From Piezodorus guildinii (taxonomy: Eukaryota; Arthropoda; Insecta; Hemiptera; Pentatomidae): a DNA stretch of 64,000 bases. The stretch is from contig CM041294.1 of NCBI GenBank assembly GCA_023052935.1, forward strand, positions 104,998,116 to 105,062,115, in the 5' to 3' direction. Of this stretch, positions 25,401 through 33,902 are shown piece after piece (the stretch's first letter is position 1; the number at the start of each line of letters is the position of its first letter). Both the position numbers and the translations under genes were made by a program. Below the pieces are notes generated by a model, which saw only the letters and a program-made list of their open reading frames with translations, ran no database searches and had not been told where the DNA came from.

Positions 25401-28400
25401 CTGTAGGGTCCAAAAGAAACATTGGTGCCTTTTGATCTCGGAGCTTGATCTGATACCATATACTTGGTCTTGGCCTCCAAATGTATTAGTATTAGTATAA
25501 GATACAAAACATAAAATTACATATTATTTTTCTATATAATATCCTGATTTAGAAGTGCTTTTTTTTTTCCAACGGTTTAGTGGTTTTTTGATTCCATCAT
25601 CAAAGAAAGTGGATGGACATGTCTTCAGTCAATCAATTGCACACAAAGGTTTCAACAGTAGTATCCAAAAATCATTTACCCCCTAATGCTTTTACTGATA
25701 GCCCAAACATGTGATAATCACAGGGGGAGAAGTTAGAGTTTATGGAGGAAGACAACTTTTTGCATGTCAGATTGACTGTATTGGGTGGTTGCCCTCGGAC
25801 CACATATATATTATTCTTGTAATTTTCAGCCTAAAGAGTCTGATCCGTTTTGGTGCAAGTGTATAGCTCTCGCAATACTTTATATAATTCCTTTCACTTA
25901 ATAATCATATGCTGACTTGAAATGCGTGCATTGTCATGAAGCAAAATCACATATCTAATTGGACATTGATGTATTTTCTGCTGGTATGCAAGTTTTCGCA
26001 TCCAACAACTACAGTAGAAGACATCTTTAACGGTACAATGTTCTTGGAGAAAGTCTTGGCAACATTTTCAACAGTCAAACTTGTTTGAGAGTGGTGGGGA
26101 AGAGGGAGGGGGAGAGGTGGGGTTTGTCTTCAACCTTCCATAAACTTTCTGTGTCAATCTTACCCTTGGGGTTTCAGACATGTGTCCCTGAACTGTGCCT
26201 CAAGTCTTTGAAGGATTTTGCCCGGTTTCACACCTTCAAATTTAAATACAAAACATTGGGCTACGTGGTGTGTGACCTCAAGCTTACTTATTGTGATGCT
26301 GACTGAGAAATGAAGATCATAGCTCAGACTATCACGTGACTTCCTCACTTATCACACTTAACAGTGTCAACCCCCTCCAGTTGACTGTTTGACCTTCTGT
26401 TAAAAAGTGCTGTTCATATTTGATTCACCCTCTTATGTTTCATTATTGCGTTCTGATAATTTACAACAATGGAGCCTTAATTGTTTGCCCAATTGATCAT
26501 TTGAAAACAAATAGATTAAAAGTTGCTTATTTCATTTAAAATTATATCACACTTTTTTCATAGTTATTCACATTTTAATTTATATTTGAAAGTATTGAAC
26601 ATTTTATCCAGTAAGTAAAAAAAAAAAAGTACATATTTATAAAACATTTAGTAGCTTAGAATATGAAACCTTTTAATCTCAATACTGGAGAAATATATGT
26701 GTTTTAAATTAAGATAAATTTATTTTTATGTTTACACTCCGACATTTTTTTTATAAGTGTGTTCAAGCTTCTTTATATAGATATTTTCACTGATAAAATA
26801 AATATAATATGTTTATATAAACATTGAGGGTGTATAGTTGACTGTTGAAATTTTCATTGGTAGAAATAATCGGGAGTCAGTCTAAAATTATTTTTATTTT
26901 GCCAACGGTTTGGATCAATCTTGTGAGCCATCATCAGAACAATAAAAGAGATACATATGAGGTACAATATGACAATGAAAAATTATGAATGTAGTGACAA
27001 TGAAATTAAAAGATTACAAATATACAGAAATATTTTAAATACAAATAATAATAATATGATAGATAATAAGATGATGATAAGTATGAGATCAACTTTAGAA
27101 CTAAATAGAGAGGTAAAAAAAAAAAAAAAAAAAAATAGTATGAGCATACCTTTTTTTTACCTCTATATTCAGTTCTAAATTTGATCTCATACTTATACAC
27201 CACCTTATTATCTATCATGTTATTATTATTTGTATTTAAAATATTTCTGTATATCTGTAATCTTTTAATTTAATTGTCACTACATTCATAATTTTTCATT
27301 GTCATATTGTACTGATATGTGTCTCTTTTATTGTTCTGATGTTTGCAGTTCTGATGATGGTTCAAGTTTGAATTGAAGTGTCGGCAAAATTAAAATATTT
27401 TTAGACTGAATCCCGATTATTTCTACCTATGTTTATACACAGAAATTGAAAAGTTAAGATAATCAGAGGAATGTGTTATGTTTACCTGCAAATAATTCAG
27501 CATGGCCATACCAAATGAGAAAAAACAAAACAAATTATAGTAATGAATAAATAAATTAATTAACATAAAATGTTATATTAATATTTTCATATCTAAAATT
27601 ATCTTAATTAATAATAAATAGTTTATGTATGACTATTAAGTTGTTTATTGCTAAATAGCCCCCTTTCTAAAAAGAAAAGCCTGCTAGATGTATCAAAAGA
27701 CTCATCTGATACAGGGAGCATGAGCAGCCGAAGTGGTGTTCTTTCTTTCCTCAGAACTCCTTCAGCAGGATCGTAAGTAATGGAATCTGTCTGGTTTTAT
27801 TTATTTTTTTAACCTATCCTGTAAAATTTTAAAGCAGCATTGAATTACAGAAGTGAAAAACTTAAACCTGGAGAAGGTGTCCAGTACAGTACGTCACCAT
27901 CTGACGTTTTTATAGAGGATGAAATCAAAGAAGGAAAGCCGACTAAAAGCCAGTCACCATATATTGAGGTAAACTACCAGAATTTCTTTTAAGTATTTTT
28001 TGCATGAACAGATTTTATTTTATAACTTTCCTACAGGTTTCCTTTAGTGATTCAACTGCTAGTTTTCGCGTCAAGGTGTTTTTTCCTGAAGATTTCAATC
28101 GATTGAGGTCACTTGTGTTACCTGAAGGTGAAGAGGGTTACATTAGATCTTTGTCAAGGTGTGTGGCTTGGGCAGCATCTGGTGGAAAGTCGGGATCAAA
28201 TTTTAATAAGACGAAAGGTTTGGCAAATTCCTTTCTAATAACTTTTTTTTACTTATTTCTTTGTTTATTCGTGACTCTATGATTGCTTTTGAATTTGCTT
28301 TTATAGATGATCGATTTATATTAAAAGAAATGACACGTATAGAAACACAGATCTTTGTCGATTTTGCACCTCAATATTTCACTTATATGGAAGCTTGTGT

Positions 28401-31400
28401 AAAAACTAAAGCTCCTACTTTGCTTGGAAAGATTCTTGGAGTTTATCGTATTACTTGCAAAAGTGAAACAACAAATACAACTTTTAGGTAAGCTTTAGTT
28501 TACCATTGAAAAATTTATTTATTTTTTTGTCTCTATGTCTATGGTGGTATAAAACATTTTATTTATAAAATATACAGAATGAGATGATTTGGGTGGCGGT
28601 AAAAAATTATTAGAAAATAGTTAGAAACTATTAATATTAAAATTAGTTTAACAAAGAGTGTATATTTGTTGATATAATTAAAATTAGAACATTTATCTTC
28701 TCACAAATGTTTTTTTATTTATGTGCACTTTAACATATTTATATCAGTAGATGTTTCAAATATACATGCTTCATTTTAAAAATTGTGTTCAAACTTCCAT
28801 TTTAAACATTAATATAGGTCTATTAAGACCTACATAACATAAGATGATAAATGTTAAAAACTATGTATTGACCAACATTTTGACCCTCATAGCAGGTCTG
28901 CATCAAGGCTTCTCCATTGAAGTTGGGAAGGTGAAATCAGTGTTAGCTTCCCAAAAATGTTTTTCTATGAATCAATTTTAGCTTCTTTACTTCAACGGAG
29001 AAGCTCTGATTAAGACCCATAACTTTGGTCAGTAAACAGTTTTTCACTATTTTCTAATAATTTTTGACCACCTACGGAATCATCTTATCCTTGGTATTTA
29101 TCTCATGGTCAACTATTAAATATTCAATTTTAATTTGAAGTGAGTTATTGTTTTGGCATGCTTTTTAGTACTGGGTTGTCCGAAAAGTTCGTAGAGATTT
29201 TAAAAATAAAATTTACCTTTTATTTTTTTATTAAAAATGAATTACAAAGCTAATGTTAATTTATATGCCTTTAATCCTCATGGATTAAATCAGTGTAGTT
29301 TATTGCAAACCAATATGAGTGACGATTCAGTTCATTTTCGGCATATTATGCTGTTCTTTTTTTAAAATAAAGGAAAAATGCAACCCAAACTTCCAGAAAG
29401 ATTCATGCCTTGTATGGCAGCGATTCAATTGCTGATAGAATGGTTCAGAAGTGGTTTTCGCGGTTTAGATCAGGAGATTTCAATTTGGAAGACCAACCTC
29501 GGGTTGGCCGGAGTTCAACTCTTGACATGGAGGATATTTTGACAGTCATCGCAAACAATCCACAAATTACTGTCCGTGAGATAGCAGGGGAGTTAACTGC
29601 CTGCAAATTAACCATTTTAGACCATCTAAAGAAGGCTGGGTACATCTGTCATGACGTTTGGTTTCCCCATGAGCTCAGTGAAAGAAATCTTATTGAAAGG
29701 ATTTTATGTTGTATTTTGCTGCTAAAAAAAAAATGTTGAGGATCCATTTTTGAAATGAGTTGTTAATGGTGACGAAAAATGGATTCTCTACATCAACACC
29801 AGCCGTAAAAGGTCTTGGGGATTGTCTGGAACGACACCGCTCGCAACACCAAAGGCCGGCTTGCATCCAAGAAAGGTGATGCTCAGTATTTGGTGGGATT
29901 GGAAGGGACCTTTACATTTTGAGCTCCTTCCACAAAACCAAAATATAAATACAGACTTTTACTGCACCCGGTTAGATCGATTGAATGCAGAAATTGAAGA
30001 GAAACGGCTAAAGTGGGCAAATTGGAAAGGAGAGACCAAGACAACACTAGGCCCCATGTGTCTTTAAGGACTCGGCAAAAGTTATTAAGCTTCAGATGGG
30101 AGGTTTTACCTCACCCGGCATACTCTCTTGACATTGCTCCTTCGGATTTCCATCTTTTCCATTCCCTCTAAAATTGTCTACAAGGGAAGTCCTACACTTC
30201 AGAAGATGACTTCAAAACGGACCTTTTATTTTTCTTCAGTATACTTTCAGGAGTAAGGACTGTGATTTTTGGAAAAAAGGGATAATAGACCTTCCAAGCC
30301 GTTCAGGAAAGGGTAATCGCTAACGGTGGTAACCATTTTGTGGACCAAATAAATAAATTTTAAGCTGTTCATCAATTTTAATTTTTGTCCAAATTTCTTA
30401 AGAACTTTTATGCACAACCCAATACTTTCAGGAACTCTCTAGTTACCTACCATTTTAAACTAGATTCTCAAATAATCAATAAACATTAACCATGTGCCTG
30501 TTTCTTTCTCTGGTCATTTTTTAGTCTAAAACTAAACAAAACCCTAACTTAAATAAAAAACTTCTTGAATTTACTACTAGGTAATTAAAATTAAAATGGC
30601 CAGTGTGCTTCAATGCATGCCTTAAGTGCTATCTAGGTATCATACCTATGTGATAAATGATTATTGGTATAGTGATAAAAATTAATGGAAGAGTGGATCA
30701 GAAACAGAGAACATATTAATATCTTCCTTAGAACATTTTTCAGAAAAAAATATTGATTTAATTACTTGTTACAGATCTAGTCTACTTGTTATGGAACATT
30801 TGTTTCATGGTCGGGCTGTGGAAAACAAATTTGATTTGAAAGGTTCAATGAGGAACAGATTAGTCGATACTACTCTTGGTGCTCATAGGGAAACTGTTCT
30901 TCTGGATGAGAATTTGATGAATAGTAAGTTCTTTATTTTACTATGTAAAAGAATTATTTACCTCACTTCTGCACCATATGTACAGGTAACTTTAGATTAA
31001 AGTTATAAGATATAAGAGACTTCTTTTTAACTAATTATAGTAATTCAATGAAAATATAATCAACGCTTATAATCTGATTATTAATCACTATTGTTATTGA
31101 GTAATTGCCTAATTAGCTAGAAATACATTCTAGAATTTTCAAATCAAACAGCAAATAATGTCATAGCAGTTGCCCCAAAGTACTTATGTCATGTAAGTTG
31201 TAGTCCAGGTATAAATAAATAAATGATAATCTGTAGTTGAGAGGTTCGGAGGGTAGGGCGAATTAGGCAGATTTTCCTTTCCAAGCTTCAACAGTTTTTA
31301 TGACGTCACATGTAAGACATGAAGTTGGGCATTGTAATGCGACTAATGGATCCCTTCTGATTGACCAAAGATGGCCAATTTAATTTTTGTTAATTTCTGA

Positions 31401-33902
31401 TGCATTGTATTAATTTGGTTACAATAAGATTCGGCAGTGATGGTTTTTCCAGTAACCAAACAGTAAACATCACCTTTTTTTTTAATGATTTGCGGCTTTG
31501 GAAAATGTTGTGCTGCTTCTCCTTTGTCAAGCCACTATCTCGAACATCCACTGTTATTGTAAAGAATCCACCTTTCATCACAAGTAACAATTATGGAAAG
31601 ATAAGGGTCTTTTGTGTTTTGGCAAAGAAAAGTAGCTCAAAATTCATAACATTGGTTTGTTTTGGCGGTTATCGAATGTATGTGGAACCCAAGTTTCAAG
31701 CTTTTTTACTTTTTCAATTTCCGATGATTTTACTTTTCCGAGATGGTTATTGATGGTGGATATGCTAAGGTTAAGTTTCCCTGCATGTACTTGAACAGTT
31801 GTTATGTTGTTTTCTTCCACCAAGCTCTCAGAACATCGTCATCAAGAGAGGAAGTCCTTCCACGAACCTGCTTTGTCTTCAAGGCTGAAGTCTCCTTTCC
31901 GAAATTTGTTGAACAGTGCACTCGTAAATGTTGCCCACGACAAAGACTCGATTGATGTTTCTAGCCATCTGGACCACGTTCTGGCTGAGTTTAAACTCAT
32001 AAAACAAAATTATATGAATATCTCATCTTGACATCTTAGTAAAGACTGAATTATTTCTCAGCAGCGAAGTGCTACATAAGTGAAAAAACGTCATCGTTTG
32101 GAAGGCGATTAATGAGTGTTTATGTTCATCCAAATGAATAATCTAGTAAACGTAATTTGTTTGTTATATAGAGGGTATTAAAAAAAAAAAATCTTGTGTT
32201 ATTTTCTGGACTGTCCAATAACATAACAATAGCAATTGGGTTTATAAATGCAATAACTAAAATTAAACTTAAACAAGTACATTTTCTTTATACTATGAAA
32301 ATATTTAATTAAAATATTAAATAATAAAACAAAATATTACTCCAGAATATTCTGGTTTGATAATTTATTTTAACCTTTCTTTAATATATTTATTTATGAT
32401 TATTCCAGTGACTTGCGATGATCCTCTTTATATATTACCTCATTCTAAAACGGTGTTGATGCAGGCTATACAAAATGATACACAGTTTCTTGCTACCCAA
32501 TCAGTGATGGATTATTCCCTTCTGGTAGGACTGGATATTTCCAGCCGAGAGCTTGTAGTTGGCATAATTGGTAAGTTAGTTTAATCATCTAACTTTAACT
32601 TTAATCTTGATTATCCATATGAATTATTACATAGTTTTTAAGCCACTTCCCAGGATTGTCATATCAGTTTTTCTGCTTCTTTTTCTTCTATAGCGTATTT
32701 ATCTACTGCTTGATATCTATATCTATACATTGAGATAGCCATATCTTTTTTAAGATGATTTTTTAATTTGTTTGTTTTTTAAAATAATAATCCTTTCCAA
32801 TTTATTCAATTGTGACCCCTAAACATGGTTGTTTATTAGGTTACTTTCTGGGAGAATCCTTGATGTTAGTAGTAGATTTAACGTTATTAAGTTTCTTTTC
32901 TTTTTTAATTTTTCAGGAAGTTTTTCTTAATATTTCACACTTAAACAAGCACACCCCAAATTCCTTTTATTATATATTTATTTTCTTTCATAATTTTTTA
33001 CATCGTTTTTCAAGGGGTTCTTTCCCCATTATCAAGACTTTTTTGAAAACACTTTTAAATATATCACTCATATTTCACATTTATAGCTTACTGCTATTCG
33101 TCTACATCAACAAGCCAATAAACTTCCATGTAGACGAATAGCAGTAAGCTATAAATTTGAAATATGAGTGATATATTTAAAAGTGTTTTCAAAAAAGTCT
33201 TGATAATGGGGATAGAACCCCGAAACATTGAAAAACGATGTAAAAAATTATGAAAGAAAATAAATATATAATAAAAGGAAGTTGAGGTGTGCTTGTTCAA
33301 GTGTGTTATGTTATACATTAAAATTATACCCTCTAATTTTTAAGTGATATTCCCTGAAAACAAAAGATATTTAGTAGTTCATTAAAGATCTTAGGATGTA
33401 CATTTTGTTTCATGACTCTCTAAAAAAATATGTTCGTAGCAGAGGCGCCTATTTATACAATCACTCACGCATTCACTTCAACTGTTCGGGGTCTCAAAGT
33501 TCTTTCACAGCTATTTTTGGTTTTTCATATTTCTATACCTCAACCAAAATATGACCATAGTGATGGAGCTCTGCTGCTCTTTTTTATTTATATTATTCAT
33601 TTGTTTACACTGCACATCTCTTTAAAGCTAAAACTATCAAGTGGATATATTAATAAAGCAGCCTGATATTTTATTATTATGTATGTTGTTTAATAAGTTC
33701 ATTTCTTTGTTATTCAGATTACATCAGAACATTCACATGGGATAAAAAATTAGAAACAATGGTTAAGCGACTCGGGCAAGGCAAACAGCCAACTATAATT
33801 TCACCTGATGAATATCGAAAGAGGTTCATAGCTGCAATGAACAGATATTTCCTGCCTGTTCCTGATAGATGGGCTGGTCTTGGGCTTGGTATCGATGGAT
33901 AG
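247..33902 (+). CDS. PIKFYVE: PIKfyve/Fab1 lipid kinase, 25 exons, 5' end outside window
   Basis: This is a 1-phosphatidylinositol-3-phosphate 5-kinase, which makes PI(3,5)P2 on endosomal and lysosomal membranes. Twenty-five exons with GT-AG borders join in one continuous frame of about 1,468 residues, ending at TAG 33900-33902. Domain order matches the family: end of the DEP domain, chaperonin-like (Cpn60/TCP1) domain, cysteine-rich PIKfyve-specific region, low-complexity linker, then PIPK kinase. Human PIKfyve has about 2,100 residues, so roughly the N-terminal third, including FYVE, is missing upstream. Exon 1 starts mid-codon at 247, so this is truncation by the window and not a true start. 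I saw no frameshift or stop. Exon coordinates are in the three block entries. Introns range from about 70 bases to 8.6 kb, and the long ones are transposon-filled. Confidence 0.96.
1744..2918 (+). pseudogene. LINE ORF1 (gag-like, three CCHC knuckles), broken
   Basis: The frame opens at ATG 1744, meets a stop near 1867 and changes frame near 2170. The second half (2175-2918) has three tandem knuckles: CYKCLGFSHPTLKC, CSQCGEEKHTDGKC and CVNCGGSHNSLDRAC. This is the nucleic-acid-binding gag-like protein of LINEs. The tail is proline- and alanine-rich, as is common in ORF1 proteins. Confidence 0.85.
3221..3651 (+). pseudogene. LINE ORF2, N-terminal half of APE endonuclease
   Basis: The reading begins MDFLKLIQWNCNGL and carries the QETH motif and GPVLVVGDF, the conserved first half of an APE-type endonuclease. 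The second half, with the expected SDH motif, is absent: sequence jumps directly from VVGDF to the region before the reverse transcriptase near 3635-3650, and the frame is lost there. An internal deletion of several hundred bases is the simplest explanation. Confidence 0.85.
3652..5857 (+). pseudogene. LINE ORF2, reverse transcriptase plus RNase H
   Basis: Positions 3652-4509 encode a reverse transcriptase: SFRPISLTNCFGKLMEK, CGFRRHRST, FFDIHKAFDTVW, GVPQGSILSPTLF and FADDLAIA. The frame breaks near 4509 and resumes at 4538. Positions 5040-5430 encode an RNase H fold: YTNGSK, ELTAILKAL, SDSLSALQSL and NEMADKAA. The first catalytic Asp of the usual YTDGS has become Asn. A C-terminal CQHCDAN...KHIIEEC cysteine/histidine motif closes the protein. 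Confidence 0.9.
7477..8201 (+). other. PIKfyve intron 5, first part, no gene seen
   Basis: AT-rich intronic sequence in which I see no coding exon or recognisable element. Confidence 0.6.
8202..8511. repeat. MITE with about 29-bp inverted ends, carrying a SINE
   Basis: The left end 8202-8230 (starting TGCAGTCAAACAAACACTTG) is inverted at 8483-8511 (ending TTATTTGACTGCA), with one mismatch noted. Removing the SINE and one duplicated target site leaves about 127 bases that read nearly as one palindrome. No coding capacity. It lies in PIKfyve intron 5. Superfamily unknown. Confidence 0.75.
8282..8450 (+). mobile_element. short tRNA-like SINE inserted in the MITE
   Basis: The element is flanked by a perfect 14-bp duplication, AAGTACTACTTTAT, at 8268-8281 and 8451-8464. 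It has an RNA polymerase III B-box-like GATTCGAGTCT (8342-8352) and an A-rich tail (AAAAATAAAAA). The A box is not clear, so tRNA ancestry is inferred from the B box only. Confidence 0.65.
8903..9510 (+). mobile_element. 5'-truncated Jockey LINE, 3' end of ORF2
   Basis: The translation contains TWNPHTRLKRQETVRRYRLL, IIRPIWTYGIELWG, RIQSLQSKIL, KILNAPYF and MKIRWPRDLLN followed by a stop. This is the C-terminal region of a Jockey reverse transcriptase protein, closely related to the copy at 56497-57338 (- strand). A short 3' UTR ends with AATAAAATG and an A-rich stretch. Dead on arrival through 5' truncation. Confidence 0.88.
9900..11270 (+). pseudogene. Jockey ORF1 gag-like protein, frameshifted
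   Basis: The ATG is at 9900. The basic, proline-rich N-terminus is followed by FHTYQLREERALRVVIRNLH and EEIKEELTSLGF, the domain preceding the zinc knuckles in Jockey gag (PRE_C2HC). The frame changes near 10535 and again near 10780. Knuckles read CHNCQAYGHTKTYC, CVKCGEQHKSEQC and CALCHKGHPANYKGC. The last frame overlaps the ORF2 start by about 65 bases. Confidence 0.88.
11206..13616 (+). pseudogene. Jockey ORF2 endonuclease and reverse transcriptase, two lesions
   Basis: It starts MIPFNSISILLWNANGV with TETRLT, AAYSPPK, GADLNAKHQQWG and SSDQL (the usual SSDH region), an APE endonuclease. A small deletion after SSDQL near 11860 shifts the frame. The RT then reads RKAPGYDLLNSKI, SYRPISLLPILSK, FGFRSQHST, FLDVAQAFDRVWHDGL, GVPQGSVLGPVLY and FADDTAIL. 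A stop (TAA, about 13153) follows, then thumb sequence to INAPY-like VNAPY at 13616, where another LINE interrupts. Confidence 0.9.
13614..15592 (-). mobile_element. 5'-truncated LINE with YADD reverse transcriptase
   Basis: Reading on the - strand gives DKTVVSNYRGIAFSDSIAKL, AGFRAGYSTIDNIF, FFIDLKSAFDSLDR, GLKQGCLLSPILFSLF and MYADDIVIMAD, then NEYKYLGVTLS, ICYAAQVWGFGRFD and STPHYIIYLETN. One frame change lies near 14600. The 3' end is an ATT-type microsatellite (13617-13640 on the + strand). The flanking 7-bp repeat TCCCTAT (13607-13613 and 15593-15599) is the likely target-site duplication. It resembles R1-like or RTE-like insect LINEs; the clade is not resolved. Confidence 0.85.
15600..16083 (+). 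mobile_element. polyadenylated 3' end of a retroposon
   Basis: GC-richer sequence (15600-15840) with a strong GCCCACTTGTGGGC hairpin is followed by T/A-rich sequence, an AAATAAATAAAAG signal and 15 or so A residues ending at 16083. It is probably the 3' UTR of the Jockey LINE starting at 9529, since it completes that element's flanking duplication. The coding sequence does not continue recognisably across the inserted LINE, so a chimeric or separate retroposon is possible. Confidence 0.5.
16096..22418 (+). CDS. PIKFYVE: PIKfyve exons 6-16: chaperonin-like domain, CCR region, linker
   Basis: Exons: 16096-16363, 16864-17131, 17213-17438, 17883-18050, 18187-18449, 19323-19554, 19633-19808, 20068-20246, 20628-20750, 21753-21937, 22286-22418. 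Diagnostic stretches are AHGITLVLNLKPSVLERVAR and HLGCTILLRGAS (chaperonin-like), then EMEFYGRNDIALGAFLERYC, RRFVHSNG and WSLSFAKYLELRF (the PIKfyve cysteine-rich region, with the conserved W-C-x2-C pair WCPKC). Exons 14-16 are a divergent charged linker. The acceptor of exon 6 lies directly behind a retrotransposon poly(A) tail. Intron 13 contains foldback element F1, and intron 14 contains a MITE copy. Confidence 0.95.
18450..19322 (+). other. PIKfyve intron 10, no element recognised
   Basis: 873 bases of intron, T-rich before the acceptor. I see no coding exon or clear repeat. Confidence 0.6.
20290..20581. mobile_element. foldback element F1 (two inverted hammerhead-like motifs)
   Basis: It is flanked by a 13-bp duplication, TATTAATTAGGAT (20277-20289 and 20582-20594). 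Arms of about 115 bases (about 20322-20436 and 20467-20581) are inverted copies that differ at only a few positions, around a loop of about 30 bases. Each arm contains CTGATGATGACCC, a short loop, GGGTCGAAACGTTGGC: CTGATGA, a GACCC/GGGTC stem, then GAAAC. No ORF. It shares its ends with F6 (44853-46321). Probably a non-autonomous Penelope-type retroelement; this is inferred from the motif and the variable-length duplication. Confidence 0.75.
20953..21604 (+). repeat. MITE family A, copy 2 (complete)
   Basis: This uninterrupted copy starts at ACTTTCACTTACCC and ends at AGGTAAATGAAAGT, 652 bases, in PIKfyve intron 14. It gives the reference structure for the split copy at 593-6009. Non-coding. 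Confidence 0.75.
22654..22916. repeat. foldback element F2
   Basis: The left arm (about 22654-22725, with GCCGTTTCA and TTTACACCTTACAA) is inverted in the right arm (about 22835-22916, with TTGTAAGGTGTAAA and TGAAACGGC). The right arm includes AGCCCTTGAGGCTGAAACATTG, a small stem followed by GAAACATTG. No duplication identified. It lies in PIKfyve intron 16. Confidence 0.6.
22917..23478 (+). other. PIKfyve intron 16, no gene seen
   Basis: AT-rich intronic sequence. TTAACCCTTTGATGG at about 23335 resembles a piggyBac-type end, but no partner end was found. Confidence 0.55.
23495..23778 (+). mobile_element. tRNA-derived SINE with target-site duplication
   Basis: It has an A-box-like TGGCTGAGTGACTAGCG (23504-23520) and a B-box-like GAGTTTGAATCCT (23547-23559) at tRNA-like spacing, then an unrelated body of about 200 bases. 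The flanking repeats AAAAGTTTTGGCTAAG (23479-23494) and AAAAGTTTTAGCCAAG (23779-23794) differ at two positions and are the target-site duplication. It is inserted in PIKfyve intron 16, sense strand. Confidence 0.82.
23907..33902 (+). CDS. PIKFYVE: PIKfyve exons 17-25: PIPK catalytic domain and stop
   Basis: Exons: 23907-24022, 24301-24470, 27659-27772, 27851-27968, 28037-28217, 28307-28487, 30775-30923, 32409-32570, 33718-33902. Exon 18 has YEREPSSIIAYVLSSHDY, the conserved region before the kinase. The kinase begins near exon 20-21 (VSFSDSTASFRVKVFF). ASGGKSGSNF is the glycine-rich loop, and DDRFILKEM carries the expected ATP-binding lysine. EHLFHGR and FDLKGSMRNR follow, then MDYSLLVG and VVGIIDYIRTFTWDKKLE carry the catalytic and metal-binding positions. 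All key residues are present, so the enzyme looks active. The protein ends in GLGLGIDG. Confidence 0.96.
24785..25495 (-). mobile_element. RTE-like LINE fragment (C-terminal RT region)
   Basis: The - strand translation in two frames gives FIYLGSMVTSNND, EIRRRILAANHYYFGLR, SRRTKVIIYRTLIRPVLC, then HIYGRIYENNEWRRRSNREL and LKRLRWAGHLATM. This is the C-terminal part of the endonuclease-reverse transcriptase protein common in insects (RTE/craft type). It is truncated at both ends and frameshifted. It lies in PIKfyve intron 18. Confidence 0.82.
25560..26480 (-). mobile_element. mariner-like transposase relic
   Basis: Reading on the - strand gives VILLHDNARISSQH, matching the HDNARPH catalytic motif, then CDYHMFGLSVKALGGK and DDGIKKPLNRWKK, matching the C-terminal end of mariner/IS630-type transposases. 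Many stops and indels. The N-terminal part (above about 26050) is not clearly recognisable, so the outer edge is uncertain. Confidence 0.7.
26819..27428. mobile_element. foldback element F3
   Basis: Long inverted arms: 26875-27115 is inverted in about 27150-27420, around a poly(A)-rich loop (27117-27136). The ends share AATAATCGGGA and TCCCGATTATT. A possible flanking duplication TATGTTTATA lies at 26809-26818 and 27429-27438. Both arms carry CTGATGATGG next to a degenerate CAAACCGTTGGC-type motif. It lies in PIKfyve intron 18. Confidence 0.7.
28582..29089. repeat. foldback element F4
   Basis: The ends are inverted: GGGTGGCGGTAAAAAATTAT near 28590 against ATAATTTTTGACCACC near 29056. An inner inverted pair is GGCTTCTCCATTGAAG (about 28908) and TTCAACGGAGAAGC (about 28992). 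GGTGGCGGT at the left end is shared with F1 and F6. Hammerhead-like traces are degenerate (GATTAAGACCC...GGTCAGTAAACAG). It lies in PIKfyve intron 22. Confidence 0.6.
29171..30422 (+). mobile_element. mariner transposon, complete ends, dead transposase
   Basis: TA-flanked inverted ends: CTGGGTTGTCCGAAAAGTTC at 29171 and GAACTTTTATGCACAACCCA ending at 30421. Length about 1.25 kb is typical of mariner. The transposase on the + strand begins near 29410 with a paired-type helix-turn-helix region (WFSRFRSGDFNLEDQPRVGR, TVREIAGEL). Later frames give ASKKGDAQYLVG and WEVLPHPAYSLDIAPSDFHL. Multiple frameshifts and stops. It lies in PIKfyve intron 22. Confidence 0.85.
31200..32215 (-). mobile_element. 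mariner-like transposase relic
   Basis: The - strand frames give RKGDFSLEDKAGSW, LNLSISTINNHLGKV, LETWVPHTF, VTCDERWILYNN and TTDYHLF, in the order of a mariner transposase (helix-turn-helix, WVPHEL, GDEKWI, SDYHLF). It is heavily frameshifted. The 5' edge near 32215 has TATTGGACAGTCC, a possible inverted end; the other edge is uncertain. It lies in PIKfyve intron 23. Confidence 0.78.
32936..33305. mobile_element. foldback element F5
   Basis: A near-perfect palindrome. The left arm begins CACACTTAAACAAGCACACC (32936) and the right arm ends GGTGTGCTTGTTCAAGTGTG (33305), with a centre near 33120 (GTAGACGAATAGCAGTAAGC on the right arm). The right arm reads CTTGATAATGGGGATAGAAC followed by CCCGAAACATTG, a GGGG/CCCC stem followed by GAAACATTG. 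The left arm carries the inverse. No target-site duplication found. It lies in PIKfyve intron 24. Confidence 0.75.

Noticed and set aside
32812..33318. Matching ORFs on both strands around 33100
   Set aside because: Produced by the F5 palindrome; no family resemblance.
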